64,000 nucleotides of DNA, taken from contig NZ_CANNGG010000001.1 in assembly GCF_947504135.1 (NCBI RefSeq), positions 62,001 through 126,000 of the forward strand. Reading direction: 5' to 3'. This document shows, in pieces, positions 54,928 to 62,173 of the stretch. The first letter of the stretch is position 1. Each line of letters starts with the position of its first letter. The notes under the pieces were generated by a model. The model was not told the DNA's origin and searched no databases. It saw only the letters and a list, made by a program, of their open reading frames with translations. This stretch comes from an uncultured Tenacibaculum sp. (GTDB taxonomy: Bacteria; Bacteroidota; Bacteroidia; Flavobacteriales; Flavobacteriaceae). The translations under genes and the position numbers were made by a program.

Positions 54928-55650
54928 TTAACTAAAAACAGTTTCTAACACGTCTAACGACTTGGGTTTCCGAAATCCTTCTAAATGTAATTCATAATAT
55001 TTTATGATAATTCGAAGAATAATTTGCCTATCATTTTTAGAATAGGAAATTGAATTTATTGCATCAAAATTTATGCCTAACAAGCTTTTAAAAAGATTAA
55101 TTTCTTTACCTGTTAAATTCCCTTTTTCATATACCAAATCAGTAAAACTTCCTTCTAACAAACTAAAGGCTTTTTTATCAGATTCGGAAGTATCAGGATA
55201 AAACCCTAAATACTTTGATAAATTTAATAAAAACAACAAGTGAAAATTAGCCACCTCATCGTGAGTATCTATCCAAACTAAAGAGGTTTCTAAGTACTGA
55301 TACAATGGAATATTTTCTTCTTCTTCTTGAATGATTTTTGATAATATTTCAGACAAAAACAATATGATAGATTGCTTTACTATTGAAGTATGTATTGTTT
55401 CATACGGATGAATTACCTGCACTTCTTTAATAGAGTGTAAAGAACTTTTATTACTATGATTTGCTGTGATTTGTAATTGTGTTAACGGTTGAAAGTGAGC
55501 TGCCTTTAATTTTCCTTTTTTAGCTTTTAAAATCCCTTTTAACATATACGACTTCACACCTTCTTGTAACGTAAAACACTTTACAATTAAACTTGTATCA
55601 CTGTACTTTAGTGAACTTAAAACAATAGCTTTGGTAGCAACAACCGCCAT
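54928..55650 (-). CDS. recO: DNA repair protein RecO
   Basis: Mediator of RecA loading in recombinational repair; 240 residues. An N-terminal OB fold (MAVVATKAIVLSSLKYSDTS, SYMLKGILKAKKGKLK) is followed by a helical region (IILFLSEILSKIIQEEEEN, FHLLFLLNLSKYLGFYPD). The zinc-binding cysteines of some RecO proteins are absent, as in other Bacteroidetes. Followed after three bases by a TonB-dependent receptor, an order I recall from related genomes. Perfect -7 element upstream. Confidence 0.92.
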   Translation of the reverse strand: MAVVATKAIVLSSLKYSDTSLIVKCFTLQEGVKSYMLKGILKAKKGKLKAAHFQPLTQLQITANHSNKSSLHSIKEVQVIHPYETIHTSIVKQSIILFLSEILSKIIQEEEENIPLYQYLETSLVWIDTHDEVANFHLLFLLNLSKYLGFYPDTSESDKKAFSLLEGSFTDLVYEKGNLTGKEINLFKSLLGINFDAINSISYSKNDRQIILRIIIKYYELHLEGFRKPKSLDVLETVFS

Positions 55651-55681
55651 TTAATCGAATTTATCAGTTAAAATCATCAAT

Positions 55682-55689
55682 CAAAGATA
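55682..55689 (-). promoter_or_regulatory. -7 promoter element of the recO operon
   Basis: TATCTTTG on the minus strand, perfect TAnnTTTG, 31 bases before the recO start. Confidence 0.55.
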
Positions 55690-55742
55690 TTTAATATTGG
55701 CTATAAAAATGGTACTTTCGTACAAATTTGACGCATTTTGGT

Positions 55743-56219
55743 ATGGCTGTAGAAATAGAAAGAAAATTCTTAGTAAAATCAGAAGCTTTTAAAGAAAGTT
55801 CATTTCAAAAAAATTATATAAAACAAGGGTTTTTAAATTCAGACAAAGAACGAGTAGTTCGAGTTCGAATAAAAGACGACAAAGGTTTTTTGACTATAAA
55901 AGGAGCTTCAAATACTAGCGGAACAACCCGTTTTGAATGGGAAAAAGAAATTGATAAAAATGAAGCTAAAAGTCTTTTTAATCTTTGTGAAAAAGGGATT
56001 ATAGAAAAATACCGATACTTAGTAAAAATTGATAATCATACTTTTGAAGTAGATGAGTTTTTAGGAGAAAACAACGGTTTACTAATTGCCGAAGTTGAAC
56101 TAAAAAATGAAAATGAAAATTTCACAAAACCAGAATGGTTAGGAGAAGAAGTTACAGGTATCGCAAAATATTACAACTCAAACTTAAGTAAACATCCTTT
56201 TATTAATTGGTCTTCTTAG
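55743..56219 (+). CDS. CYTH domain protein (triphosphate tunnel metalloenzyme)
   Basis: Probable inorganic or organic triphosphatase of the CYTH superfamily, 158 residues. The ExExK signature is at the very start (EIERK, residues 4-8). Basic and acidic strand residues lining the tunnel follow: RVVRVRIKDDKGFLTIKG, TRFEWEKEI, EKYRYLVKI, FEVDEFLGENNGLLIAEVEL. ATG at 55743 is used because the signature normally begins within the first residues; an upstream TTG adds only five. Its stop overlaps the convergent trhA stop by four bases. Confidence 0.88.
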   Translation: MAVEIERKFLVKSEAFKESSFQKNYIKQGFLNSDKERVVRVRIKDDKGFLTIKGASNTSGTTRFEWEKEIDKNEAKSLFNLCEKGIIEKYRYLVKIDNHTFEVDEFLGENNGLLIAEVELKNENENFTKPEWLGEEVTGIAKYYNSNLSKHPFINWSS

Positions 56220-56857
56220 ATACAGAAATAAACAGCTATAAAGTGGCTTAAACTCCCTAATAATACGAAGACATGAAACGTTGCATGATTGTATTTTAGT
56301 TTTTTAATCGAATAAAAAACAGCACCAACAGTATAAAAAACACCTCCCAAAAAAAGATAGAATAATCCTTCGCTAGAAAAACTATCAATTAACGGTTTAA
56401 TTAAAAAGACTATTTGCCAACCCATTAATAAGTATAATGCTGTTGATAATTTGTCAAACCTTCCTGTAAAAAACAACTTTAAAACGACGCCTGTTAACGC
56501 AAAACTCCAAACAACAATAAATAAATACCAACCTAAATTCGGTGATAAAACCAGCAAGCAAAAAGGAGTATATGTTCCTGCTATAAGCACGTATATAGCA
56601 GCATGATCAAAAATATTGAGTTTTCGTCTAAGCTTGGGCTCTTTAGCAGCATGATAAAAAGTAGATGCTGCGTATAAAACAATCATGCTGATTCCATAAA
56701 TCACCAAACTAATACCCTTCCAAAAAGCATTATATTCAAATGATTTTTGCAGTAATAAAGGAAAAGCAATAATACTTAAAAGCAATCCTAAACCATGAGA
56801 AAGCACATTAAGTCTTTCCTCTTTATCACTATAACGATGATTTAATTTCTCACTCAT
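56216..56857 (-). CDS. trhA: Hemolysin III / PAQR family membrane protein
   Basis: Seven-helix membrane protein of 213 residues. The three conserved metal-binding positions are visible: ASTFYHAAK, FDHAAIYVLIAGTYTPF and HATFHVFVLLGSLSHF. E. coli TrhA is linked to membrane energetics and fluidity; adipoQ-receptor relatives are ceramidase-like. Its start overlaps the end of plsC by eight bases, so it is coupled to phospholipid synthesis. Confidence 0.9.
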   Translation of the reverse strand: MSEKLNHRYSDKEERLNVLSHGLGLLLSIIAFPLLLQKSFEYNAFWKGISLVIYGISMIVLYAASTFYHAAKEPKLRRKLNIFDHAAIYVLIAGTYTPFCLLVLSPNLGWYLFIVVWSFALTGVVLKLFFTGRFDKLSTALYLLMGWQIVFLIKPLIDSFSSEGLFYLFLGGVFYTVGAVFYSIKKLKYNHATFHVFVLLGSLSHFIAVYFCI

Positions 56858-57620
56858 TATTTAATCGGTTTGTATCTTTCATATACAACTCATCATTAAC
56901 CAATTCATTGTATATAATACTGTAAGTTTGCTCTTTAAGTTTTTTCTTATCTTCTTGAACTAAGTTTTCTGTTTCAATAAAACTGCATTGTTTTACTCTA
57001 AATGTTCCAGGAGATCCTTTAAAAAAATCCCAAGAAAACAAACGTTTTCCATCATAGTATACTTGAGGAACTATTGGTATATGGTGTTCAATTGCTAAAC
57101 TAAACGCTCCATTTTTAAACGGTGCTAAAACTACATTTTCATCAGGAACCAATCCTTCAGGAAAAATAGCTACGCTTGTTCCGTTTTTCAATCTGCTATG
57201 TGCTTGCTCATATACTTTTCTTCTACTTTCTGCATCACTTCTATCAACCATAATAACCACTTTCTTGTAAAAGAACCCAAAAACAGGAAACTTTACCAAC
57301 TCTTTTTTTCCTACAAAAACAATTGGATTTTTACTCATGGCTATTAACACCCAAGGATCTAAAAAAGAAGCATGATTTGCACAAAACATATAACTTTTAT
57401 TTCTATCAATCTCTTGCTCTTTTTCAATTTTTAATCGGAAACCCATTCCGTAAATTAAAAAGAAAGCCCAAGCTCTAACAACTTTCCAAAAAACTGGATA
57501 GTACTTTTCATCTGATGTTAAAATCAACATAAAAGGAGCCATTAACAAAATTGAAGCGACCATTAACAAGTAAAACCAAACACGCCAAATAAATCGAATA
57601 GGGAAAAAAATATACTTCAA
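56850..57620 (-). CDS. plsC: 1-acyl-sn-glycerol-3-phosphate acyltransferase
   Basis: Acylates lysophosphatidic acid to phosphatidic acid. A 256-residue protein with an N-terminal hydrophobic segment (about 10-35). The acyltransferase motifs are HASFLD (HX4D, about 79-84), KKVVIMVDRSD, and FPEGLVPDE. It is coupled to trhA by overlap. No perfect -7 element; the upstream region is shared with divergent trpS. Confidence 0.92.
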   Translation of the reverse strand: MKYIFFPIRFIWRVWFYLLMVASILLMAPFMLILTSDEKYYPVFWKVVRAWAFFLIYGMGFRLKIEKEQEIDRNKSYMFCANHASFLDPWVLIAMSKNPIVFVGKKELVKFPVFGFFYKKVVIMVDRSDAESRRKVYEQAHSRLKNGTSVAIFPEGLVPDENVVLAPFKNGAFSLAIEHHIPIVPQVYYDGKRLFSWDFFKGSPGTFRVKQCSFIETENLVQEDKKKLKEQTYSIIYNELVNDELYMKDTNRLNNE

Positions 57621-57706
57621 GCCTCTAAAATTAAAAATGGATAACTCTTTTTTCTTATCAACTTAAAAAAGAAGATTAAATAAGAAATGCGAATGTAGTA
57701 ATTTCT

Positions 57707-57736
57707 TTTGTTTGATGAATTTTAAGCTTATTTTTG
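57707..57736 (+). promoter_or_regulatory. Bipartite promoter of trpS
   Basis: TTTG at 57707-57710, 18-base spacer, and TATTTTTG at 57729-57736: both Bacteroidetes elements (-33 and -7) with consensus-like spacing, 33 bases before the trpS start. Confidence 0.65.
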
Positions 57737-57769
57737 CTTACTTAAGTAAAAAATTTTCAAAACAGATTT

Positions 57770-58738
57770 ATGTCAAGAATTTTAACAGGTGTACAAAGTA
57801 CAGGAACCCCACATTTAGGAAATTTATTAGGAGCAATTTTACCTGCTATTGAAATGGCTAATGATTCACAAAACGAATCGTTTATTTTCATTGCAGATAT
57901 GCATTCTTTAACTCAGATTAAAGATGGTAACGAATTGCGCGAAAACACCTATAGTGTAGCGGCTACTTGGCTTGCTTGTGGTATTGACATTAACAAAACC
58001 GTTTTTTATCGCCAAAGTGATATCCCTGAAACTACTGAGTTAACTTGGTATTTAAGCTGTTTCTTTCCGTTTCAACGTTTAACTTTAGCACATGGTTTTA
58101 AAGACAAAGCAGATCGCTTAGCAGATGTGAATGCTGGTTTATTTACGTATCCTATGTTAATGGCTGCTGATATTTTATTGTATGATGCTGAAGTTGTTCC
58201 TGTAGGGAAAGACCAGTTACAGCACCTAGAAATGACACGCGATGTTGCCAACAGATTTAACAATATTGTGGGTGAAACATTGGTTCCGCCTCAAGCAAAA
58301 ATAAATGAAGACACCAAATTAGTTCCTGGGACTGATGGTGAAAAGATGAGTAAATCTCGAAATAATTTCATTAATATTTTCTTACCAGACAAAAAGTTAC
58401 GTAAGCAAATTATGACTATTCAAACGGACAGTAAAGCTTTAGAAGACCCAAAAGACCCAAATACTGACAATGTTTTTGCTATATATAAATTATTAGCTTC
58501 AGAAGAGCAAATTGCTGAAATGCGTGCTAATTATGAAAATGGAGGTTATGGGTACGGACACGCTAAACAGGCTCTTTATGAACTAATTATTGATAAATTT
58601 GCTGATGTACGCACAAAATATAACCACTACATGGAAAACCGTCATGAAATTGATGAAGCTTTAGCTGTAGGTGCAGAAAAAGCTCGTATAATAGCTAAAG
58701 ATGTGCTACAAAGGGTTCGAGGTAAAATAGGATATTAA
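57770..58738 (+). CDS. trpS: Tryptophanyl-tRNA synthetase
   Basis: Class Ic synthetase for tRNA-Trp, 322 residues, usual length. The HIGH-type motif is TPHLGNLLGA (13-22), FIADMHSLT lies in the Rossmann fold, VPVGKDQLQHLEMTRD binds ATP/tryptophan, and the KMSKS motif stands at residues 192-196. The helical C-terminal domain is complete. A DUF6370 lipoprotein follows 39 bases later. Confidence 0.97.
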   Translation: MSRILTGVQSTGTPHLGNLLGAILPAIEMANDSQNESFIFIADMHSLTQIKDGNELRENTYSVAATWLACGIDINKTVFYRQSDIPETTELTWYLSCFFPFQRLTLAHGFKDKADRLADVNAGLFTYPMLMAADILLYDAEVVPVGKDQLQHLEMTRDVANRFNNIVGETLVPPQAKINEDTKLVPGTDGEKMSKSRNNFINIFLPDKKLRKQIMTIQTDSKALEDPKDPNTDNVFAIYKLLASEEQIAEMRANYENGGYGYGHAKQALYELIIDKFADVRTKYNHYMENRHEIDEALAVGAEKARIIAKDVLQRVRGKIGY

Positions 58739-58777
58739 TAATCCTACCCAAACTAGTAACTTAAAACTCTCAATAAT

Positions 58778-59083
58778 ATGAAAAAACTAGTATTTCTTTT
58801 TTTCTTCGGAATCTTGGCTTGTAGTACTCCAAAAGAAAAAACACAAATAGTAGAAGCTTCATGCGGACAATGTAAATTTGGATTGAAAACCCAAAACGGA
58901 TGCGATTTAGCAGTTAAAGTTGATGGGCAAGCCTATTTTGTTGATGGTGCTCACATAGACGATTATGGAGACTCTCATAATGAAAATACTGGTTTTTGTA
59001 ATGTAGTTAGAAAAGCTGAAGTTACTGGAAAAGTAGAAGACGGAAGATTTAAAGCTACTTCTTTTAAAATAGTTGAAGAATAG
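58778..59083 (+). CDS. DUF6370 lipoprotein with conserved cysteines
   Basis: A 101-residue lipoprotein: signal with lipobox LACS (Cys15), then the DUF6370 pattern EASCGQCKFG, GCDLAVKVDG, AYFVDGAHIDDYGDSH and GFCNVVRKAEVTGKV. Four cysteines outside the lipobox (C29, C32, C42, C73 approximately) with His/Asp residues could bind a metal or form disulfides. Same strand as trpS, possibly co-transcribed; terminator 18 bases after the stop. Function unknown. Confidence 0.83.
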   Translation: MKKLVFLFFFGILACSTPKEKTQIVEASCGQCKFGLKTQNGCDLAVKVDGQAYFVDGAHIDDYGDSHNENTGFCNVVRKAEVTGKVEDGRFKATSFKIVEE

Positions 59084-59100
59084 TTTTAAACAAAAAATAA

Positions 59101-59133
59101 AAAAACCGAAGTAAGATTACTTCGGTTTTTTTT
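59101..59133. terminator. Bidirectional rho-independent terminator
   Basis: AAAAACCGAAGTAA stem with exact complement, short GA-centred loop and eight T; separates the DUF6370 gene (+) from the convergent aldo/keto reductase (-). Confidence 0.9.
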
Positions 59134-59151
59134 GTCTTATTTCTATTTACA

Positions 59152-60192
59152 TTACGGTGCTGGGTTCGGGATTACTTTGTGCACCGCTTCAATCTCTGCT
59201 AAAATATCTTCTGACAATTCAATATTGATAGAATTGATATTTTCTTTTAACTGACTCATTTTCGTAGCTCCAATAATATTACTGGTTACAAATGGTAACT
59301 GATTGATGTATGCTAAAGACAGCTCTGTTAATGTCAATCCGTGTTTAGTTGCTATTTTTTGATACGCTAAAACTGCTTTTTCTGAACCTTCATTTTTATA
59401 TCTAGCGATAAACCTTGGAAATAAAGTTCCTCTTGCTCCTTCTGGAGTTTTTCCATCAATATATTTTCCTGTTAACACTCCTTGTGCTAATGGAGAATAG
59501 GCTAGTAAGCCAATATTTTCTCTCATAGAAACCTCAGACATTCCCACTTCATATCCTCTATGAATTAACGAGTATGAGTTTTGAATCGTAACCATTCTTG
59601 GCAAACCGTGTTGTTCTGCTGTTTGCAGATATTTCATCGTTCCCCAAGGTGTTTCGTTAGACAAACCTACATGCTTTATCTTTCCTTGTTTTACAAAATC
59701 GTTCAAGGTTTCTAAAATCTCTAAATGCTTTTCAGCTTCTTTAGTAGAAGTTTTATACGGATAATCACGCACTCCAAAACAGTTCACTCCACGATCTGGC
59801 CAATGTAACTGATACAAATCAATATAATCGGTTTGTAAACGTTTTAAACTACCTTCAATCGCTTCAGATATATTTTTTCTATTGAAACCACCTGTTCTGA
59901 TGTGTGCCGTATAATCTCCACCTCCAGCGATTTTAGACGTCAACACTACTTTTTCTCTGTTTCCTGTTTTCTTAAACCAAGAACCAATAATTTTTTCCGT
60001 AGCTCCGTATGTTTCTGGTGTTGCTGGTACAGAATATAGTTCCGCCGTATCAAAAAAGTTTACCCCTTTCTCTAAGGCGTAATCCATTTGTTCATGACCT
60101 TCTGCTTCCGTATTCTGTCGACCCCATGTCATTGTTCCTAAACAAATTTTAGAAACTTTTACATCGGTATTGGGTAGTGTTGTGTATTTCAT
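59152..60192 (-). CDS. Aldo/keto reductase (Tas-like)
   Basis: NADPH-dependent TIM-barrel oxidoreductase, 346 residues, the length of E. coli Tas. The catalytic tetrad fits: Asp in NFFDTAELYS, Tyr in the same block, Lys in VVLTSKIAG, His in LYQLHWPD. SPLAQGVLTGKY and TSNIIGATKMSQLKENI carry the cofactor-binding loops. Substrate unknown. A dispersed-repeat-like inverted element lies between it and pgk. Confidence 0.9.
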   Translation of the reverse strand: MKYTTLPNTDVKVSKICLGTMTWGRQNTEAEGHEQMDYALEKGVNFFDTAELYSVPATPETYGATEKIIGSWFKKTGNREKVVLTSKIAGGGDYTAHIRTGGFNRKNISEAIEGSLKRLQTDYIDLYQLHWPDRGVNCFGVRDYPYKTSTKEAEKHLEILETLNDFVKQGKIKHVGLSNETPWGTMKYLQTAEQHGLPRMVTIQNSYSLIHRGYEVGMSEVSMRENIGLLAYSPLAQGVLTGKYIDGKTPEGARGTLFPRFIARYKNEGSEKAVLAYQKIATKHGLTLTELSLAYINQLPFVTSNIIGATKMSQLKENINSINIELSEDILAEIEAVHKVIPNPAP

Positions 60193-60231
60193 TTATTCTG
60201 TAATTATTAAAGATTTACTGTAAACCAATGA

Positions 60232-60314
60232 TCATTTCGAAAGAGGTACAATTGAGAAATCTTTAATTTAAAAAGTTACTCCTTTATGAGATTTCTCGCT
60301 ACCACTCGAAATGA
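60232..60314. repeat. REP-like intergenic inverted repeat
   Basis: An 83-base element with outer arms TCATTTCGA (60232-60240) and TCGAAATGA (60306-60314) and inner arms GAGAAATCT (60254-60262) and AGATTTCTC (60289-60297). Sequences of the type TCATTTCGA...GAGAAATCT are, as I recall, repeated in many Bacteroidetes genomes. The transcript would fold into a two-part hairpin downstream of pgk, where it may end transcription. Confidence 0.65.
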
Positions 60315-60318
60315 CGAA

Positions 60319-61506
60319 TTATTTTAAAATTGCTTCAATACCAGGTAAGGTTTGTCCTTCTAGCATTTCTAACATTGCTCCTCCACCTGTAGATACATAA
60401 CTCACTTTATCAGCAAATCCGAATTGTTTTACCGCAGCAACCGAATCTCCACCACCTACAAGTGTGAACGCTCCATTTTTAGTTGCTTCTTCAATTGCAT
60501 TTCCTAAACCAATGGTTCCTTGTGCAAACTTTTCCATTTCAAAAACTCCTAAAGGACCATTCCATAAAATTGTTTTAGACTTTGCGATAACTTTAGCAAA
60601 TTTTTCAACGGTTTTAGGTCCGCAATCTAACCCCATCCATTCATCAGGAATTTCGTTTGTATCTACTACTTGCGTATTCGCATCGTTTGAAAAAGCATCT
60701 GCAATAACTGCATCTACTGGTAAATGAATTTCTGTATTGTTTTCTTTTGCTTTCGCTAAAATTTCTAATGCCAACTCTAATTTATCCTCTTCAACTAATG
60801 AGTTTCCTATCTTACCTCCTAAAGCTTTGATAAACGTAAACGTCATACCTCCACCAACAATAATGTGATCTACTTTCTCAATAATATTTTCAATCACACC
60901 AATTTTAGACGACACTTTTGCGCCTCCTAAAATAGCCGTTACTGGTTTTTCTGAATTGTTTAATACCTTATCGATGCTTTCAATCTCCGTTGCTAATAAG
61001 TTTCCGAAGCATTTATTTTCTGGAAAAAATTGTGCAATAATTGCAGTAGAAGCATGTGCTCTATGCGCAGTACCAAAAGCGTCATTTACATATACATCTC
61101 CACATTTAGATAATTGTTCGGCAAAGGCAACATCTCCTTCTTTTTCTTCTGGATAAAAACGTAAGTTTTCTAGTAATAAAACTTCTCCGCTTTTTAAATT
61201 TGCTACTGCCTCTTCAACTGCTGAGCCTATACAATCATCAACAAATTTCACTTGTACACCTAACACTTCTGTTACTTTGCTAACAATATGACGTAACGAA
61301 AACTGATCTTCTTTACCTTTCGGACGCCCTAAATGCGACATTAACACACAGCTACCTCCATCTTCTAATATTTTTATAATCGTTGGTTTTGCTGCTTGAA
61401 TTCTTGTATCGTCTGTTACTTCAAAACTATCGTTTAAAGGCACATTAAAATCTACACGGATTAATGCTTTTTTATTTTCGAAATTGAAATCGTTCAATGT
61501 TTTCAT
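60319..61506 (-). CDS. pgk: Phosphoglycerate kinase
   Basis: Glycolytic and gluconeogenic enzyme interconverting 1,3-bisphosphoglycerate and 3-phosphoglycerate with ATP. 395 residues, usual length. Signature [10 protein letters not shown] at 17-26, substrate loop [24 protein letters not shown], the nucleotide site [26 protein letters not shown] and the GGGDSVAA loop near the C-terminus. Perfect -7 element 26 bases upstream; the inverted repeat element follows immediately downstream. Confidence 0.97.
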   Translation of the reverse strand: MKTLNDFNFENKKALIRVDFNVPLNDSFEVTDDTRIQAAKPTIIKILEDGGSCVLMSHLGRPKGKEDQFSLRHIVSKVTEVLGVQVKFVDDCIGSAVEEAVANLKSGEVLLLENLRFYPEEKEGDVAFAEQLSKCGDVYVNDAFGTAHRAHASTAIIAQFFPENKCFGNLLATEIESIDKVLNNSEKPVTAILGGAKVSSKIGVIENIIEKVDHIIVGGGMTFTFIKALGGKIGNSLVEEDKLELALEILAKAKENNTEIHLPVDAVIADAFSNDANTQVVDTNEIPDEWMGLDCGPKTVEKFAKVIAKSKTILWNGPLGVFEMEKFAQGTIGLGNAIEEATKNGAFTLVGGGDSVAAVKQFGFADKVSYVSTGGGAMLEMLEGQTLPGIEAILK

Positions 61507-61532
61507 CTTAAGTTGTGTTCTGTTTCAGCTAA

Positions 61533-61540
61533 CAAAAATA
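61533..61540 (-). promoter_or_regulatory. -7 promoter element of pgk
   Basis: TATTTTTG on the minus strand, perfect TAnnTTTG, 27 bases before the pgk start. Confidence 0.6.
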
Positions 61541-61588
61541 ATTATTTAAATCTGATTGGTTTCTATTCTTTTTAAGCTTTCAATCTTT

Positions 61589-61596
61589 TATCTTTG
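61589..61596 (+). promoter_or_regulatory. -7 promoter element of moaE
   Basis: TATCTTTG, perfect TAnnTTTG. It contains the upstream TTG at 61594, which therefore cannot be the start codon, and leaves a leader of about 13 bases to the ATG at 61615. Confidence 0.6.
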
Positions 61597-61614
61597 TTAA
61601 ACTTACATACCTAT

Positions 61615-62037
61615 ATGAGCACGACTTCTATAAAAATTTCTTCTGAAAAACTTAATTTACAAGAATGTTACGATTTTGTAACTGATCCTTCTTGTGGTGG
61701 AATCGCTGTTTTTGTAGGTACTGTAAGAAATGCTACACAAAACAAAAAAGTAACTCAACTAGATTTTTCTACCTACAAGCCTATGGCAATTAAGGAAATG
61801 CAAAAAATTGCGGATGCTGCTTTGGAAAAATTTGGAGTAAAAAAGATTGCCATTCATCATGCAGAAGGTTTGTTAACTATTGGTGATATCCCTGTAATTA
61901 TTACGATTTCTTCTCCGCATAGAAAAGCTGCTTTTGAAGCTTGCCAATATGCTATAGATACCTTAAAAGAAACAGTACCTATTTGGAAAAAAGAATTTTT
62001 TGAAGATGGCGAGGTTTGGGTGAATGCGCATCCTTAA
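61615..62037 (+). CDS. moaE: Molybdopterin synthase catalytic subunit
   Basis: With MoaD it inserts the dithiolene sulfurs into precursor Z. 140 residues from ATG 61615. Visible: CGGIAVFVGTVRNATQNKKVTQLDFSTYK-type core (GTVRN loop, about residues 35-45), IAIHHAEGLLTIGDIPVII, SPHRKAAFEACQYAIDTLKETVPIWKKE with the catalytic lysines, and WVNAHP at the end. An independent unit far from moaD. No molybdenum-cofactor riboswitch is visible in the short leader. Confidence 0.94.
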   Translation: MSTTSIKISSEKLNLQECYDFVTDPSCGGIAVFVGTVRNATQNKKVTQLDFSTYKPMAIKEMQKIADAALEKFGVKKIAIHHAEGLLTIGDIPVIITISSPHRKAAFEACQYAIDTLKETVPIWKKEFFEDGEVWVNAHP

Positions 62038-62096
62038 AAATGTTATATTTGATATTAAGTCATTTCTAATAATGTAAATGCATAACAATCTTTATT

Positions 62097-62169
62097 GGGG
62101 CATTAGCTCAGTTGGCTAGAGCGTCCCGATAAGTCGGGAAGGTTTAGTGTTCGACTCCGATATGCTCCG
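62097..62169 (+). pseudogene. Degenerate tRNA-like sequence
   Basis: The acceptor arm GGGGCAT pairs with ATGCTCC (62162-62168) and the D-arm GCTCAGTTGGCTAGAGC is canonical, as in Bacteroidetes tRNAs. The anticodon arm is abnormal: TCCCG/CGGGA encloses only six bases (ATAAGT). The T-loop TTCGACT is present, but its stem (TAGTG with CCGAT) does not pair. No CCA is encoded. TATATTTG at 62044-62051 could be a promoter. I judge it a decayed tRNA, or an RNA that mimics the acceptor and D arms. Confidence 0.55.
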
Positions 62170-62173
62170 CTAT

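Noticed and set aside
61594..61614. Upstream TTG start adding seven residues to moaE
   Set aside because: The TTG is part of the -7 element TATCTTTG, so it is not in the transcript; the ATG at 61615 is used.
61541..61614. Search for a molybdenum-cofactor riboswitch before moaE
   Set aside because: The likely leader is about 13 bases, too short for the aptamer, and no matching structure is visible.
62097..62169. The tRNA-like relic as the attachment site of an integrated island
   Set aside because: No integrase and no duplicated 3' end of the sequence is visible in the window; flanks are ordinary housekeeping genes.
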